In this document: positions 6,248 through 6,469 of the stretch, in pieces
How positions within the stretch are numbered: the stretch's first letter is position 1
Layout: each line of letters starts with the position of its first letter
Position numbers and translations under genes: made by a program
Assembly (NCBI GenBank): GCA_027435495.1
Contig: DAHZZC010000831.1
Span: 1-6,469 of the forward strand
DNA length: 6,469 nucleotides
Direction of reading: 5' to 3'
Origin: Planctomycetales bacterium
Lineage (GTDB): Bacteria; Planctomycetota; Planctomycetia; Isosphaerales; Isosphaeraceae
The notes under the pieces: model-generated
What the model was told of the DNA's origin: nothing
Databases searched by the model: none
Seen by the model: only the letters and a program-made list of their open reading frames with translations

Positions 6248-6469
6248 ATGGAAAACCTTCGCAACGTACGCAACATCGGCATCTCGGCCCACATCGACTC
6301 GGGCAAGACCACGCTCACCGAGCGGGTTCTGTTCTATGCCGGCCGCACCCACGTGATCAAAGAGGTCAAGGGTGAAGGCGCGGTGATGGACCACATGGAG
6401 CTCGAGAAGGAGCGGGGGATCACCATCACCTCGGCGGCCACCACTGTGCAGTGGGGCGAGCACAAGGTG
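6248..6469 (+). CDS. fusA: Translation elongation factor G, mitochondrial/spirochaete-like EF-G1 type, 3'-truncated by the window edge
   Basis: Only the first 74 codons are present, and the frame runs open to the window end. The G1 loop AHIDSGKT (residues 14-21) binds GTP phosphates, and RGITITSAAT (56-65) is the switch I/G2 region of EF-G. The factor moves tRNA and mRNA through the ribosome after peptide transfer, using GTP, in the cytoplasm. Details differ from the common bacterial form: Ser18 replaces the usual Ala of AHIDAGKT, TLTERVL replaces TTTERIL, and EVKGEGAVMDHMELEKERGIT resembles mitochondrial EF-G1 rather than the usual EVHDG..TMDWMEQE. This suggests the spd/mitochondrial EF-G1 branch. 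No strong Shine-Dalgarno precedes the ATG, but family alignment fixes the start. The gene is not preceded by rpsL or rpsG, unlike fusA of the classical str operon. A second EF-G gene elsewhere in the genome is possible. Confidence 0.93.
   Translation, partial: MENLRNVRNIGISAHIDSGKTTLTERVLFYAGRTHVIKEVKGEGAVMDHMELEKERGITITSAATTVQWGEHKV

Noticed and set aside
1..6469. Mobile element, CRISPR array or tRNA gene
   Set aside because: I found no terminal repeats, spaced direct repeats, transposase or integrase motifs, or cloverleaf sequence on reading both strands by eye.

Overview
The window is a GC-rich bacterial chromosomal segment with compact housekeeping-type genes. It most resembles a planctomycete, perhaps the Isosphaera/Singulisphaera group. 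This is an inference from the high GC, the generally weak Shine-Dalgarno sites, the mixed gene order and an elongation factor G whose N-terminus looks like the spirochaete/planctomycete/mitochondrial EF-G1 type. No ribosomal RNA or other decisive marker is present, so the assignment is tentative. I see no tRNA, CRISPR array, transposase or phage gene.

Layout, left to right. Bases 1-1047 (+) carry the 3' part of an HtrA/DegP-type serine protease with two PDZ domains, closed by a strong perfect-stem terminator at 1076-1113. After about 300 bases without a convincing gene comes an AlaC-type alanine aminotransferase (1410-2669, +). It is followed 23 bases later by a 67-residue protein made of two copies of a CxxC-x5-CxxC zinc-knuckle unit (2693-2896, +). 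These two probably share a transcript.

The zinc-knuckle gene converges, with only 16 bases between stop codons, on a leftward three-gene cluster. Read in its direction of transcription, the cluster holds a membrane protein with a degenerate signal-peptidase (S26)-like C-terminal domain (4847-5629, -), a HIT-family nucleotide hydrolase/phosphorylase resembling Ap4A phosphorylase (4151-4681, -), and a four-helix membrane PIN-TRAM protein of the YacL type (2913-4058, -).

A 618-base divergent intergenic region (5630-6247) separates this cluster from the start of an EF-G gene (6248 to the window end, +). That region contains a good sigma70-like promoter at 5987-6014 pointing to EF-G, giving a leader of about 230 bases, and a weaker candidate pointing left.

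No obvious new multi-gene defence or biosynthetic system is visible. The observations most worth following are the apparently catalytically dead S26-like protein, the stand-alone mitochondrial-like EF-G with a long leader, and the internally duplicated zinc-knuckle protein next to alaC.
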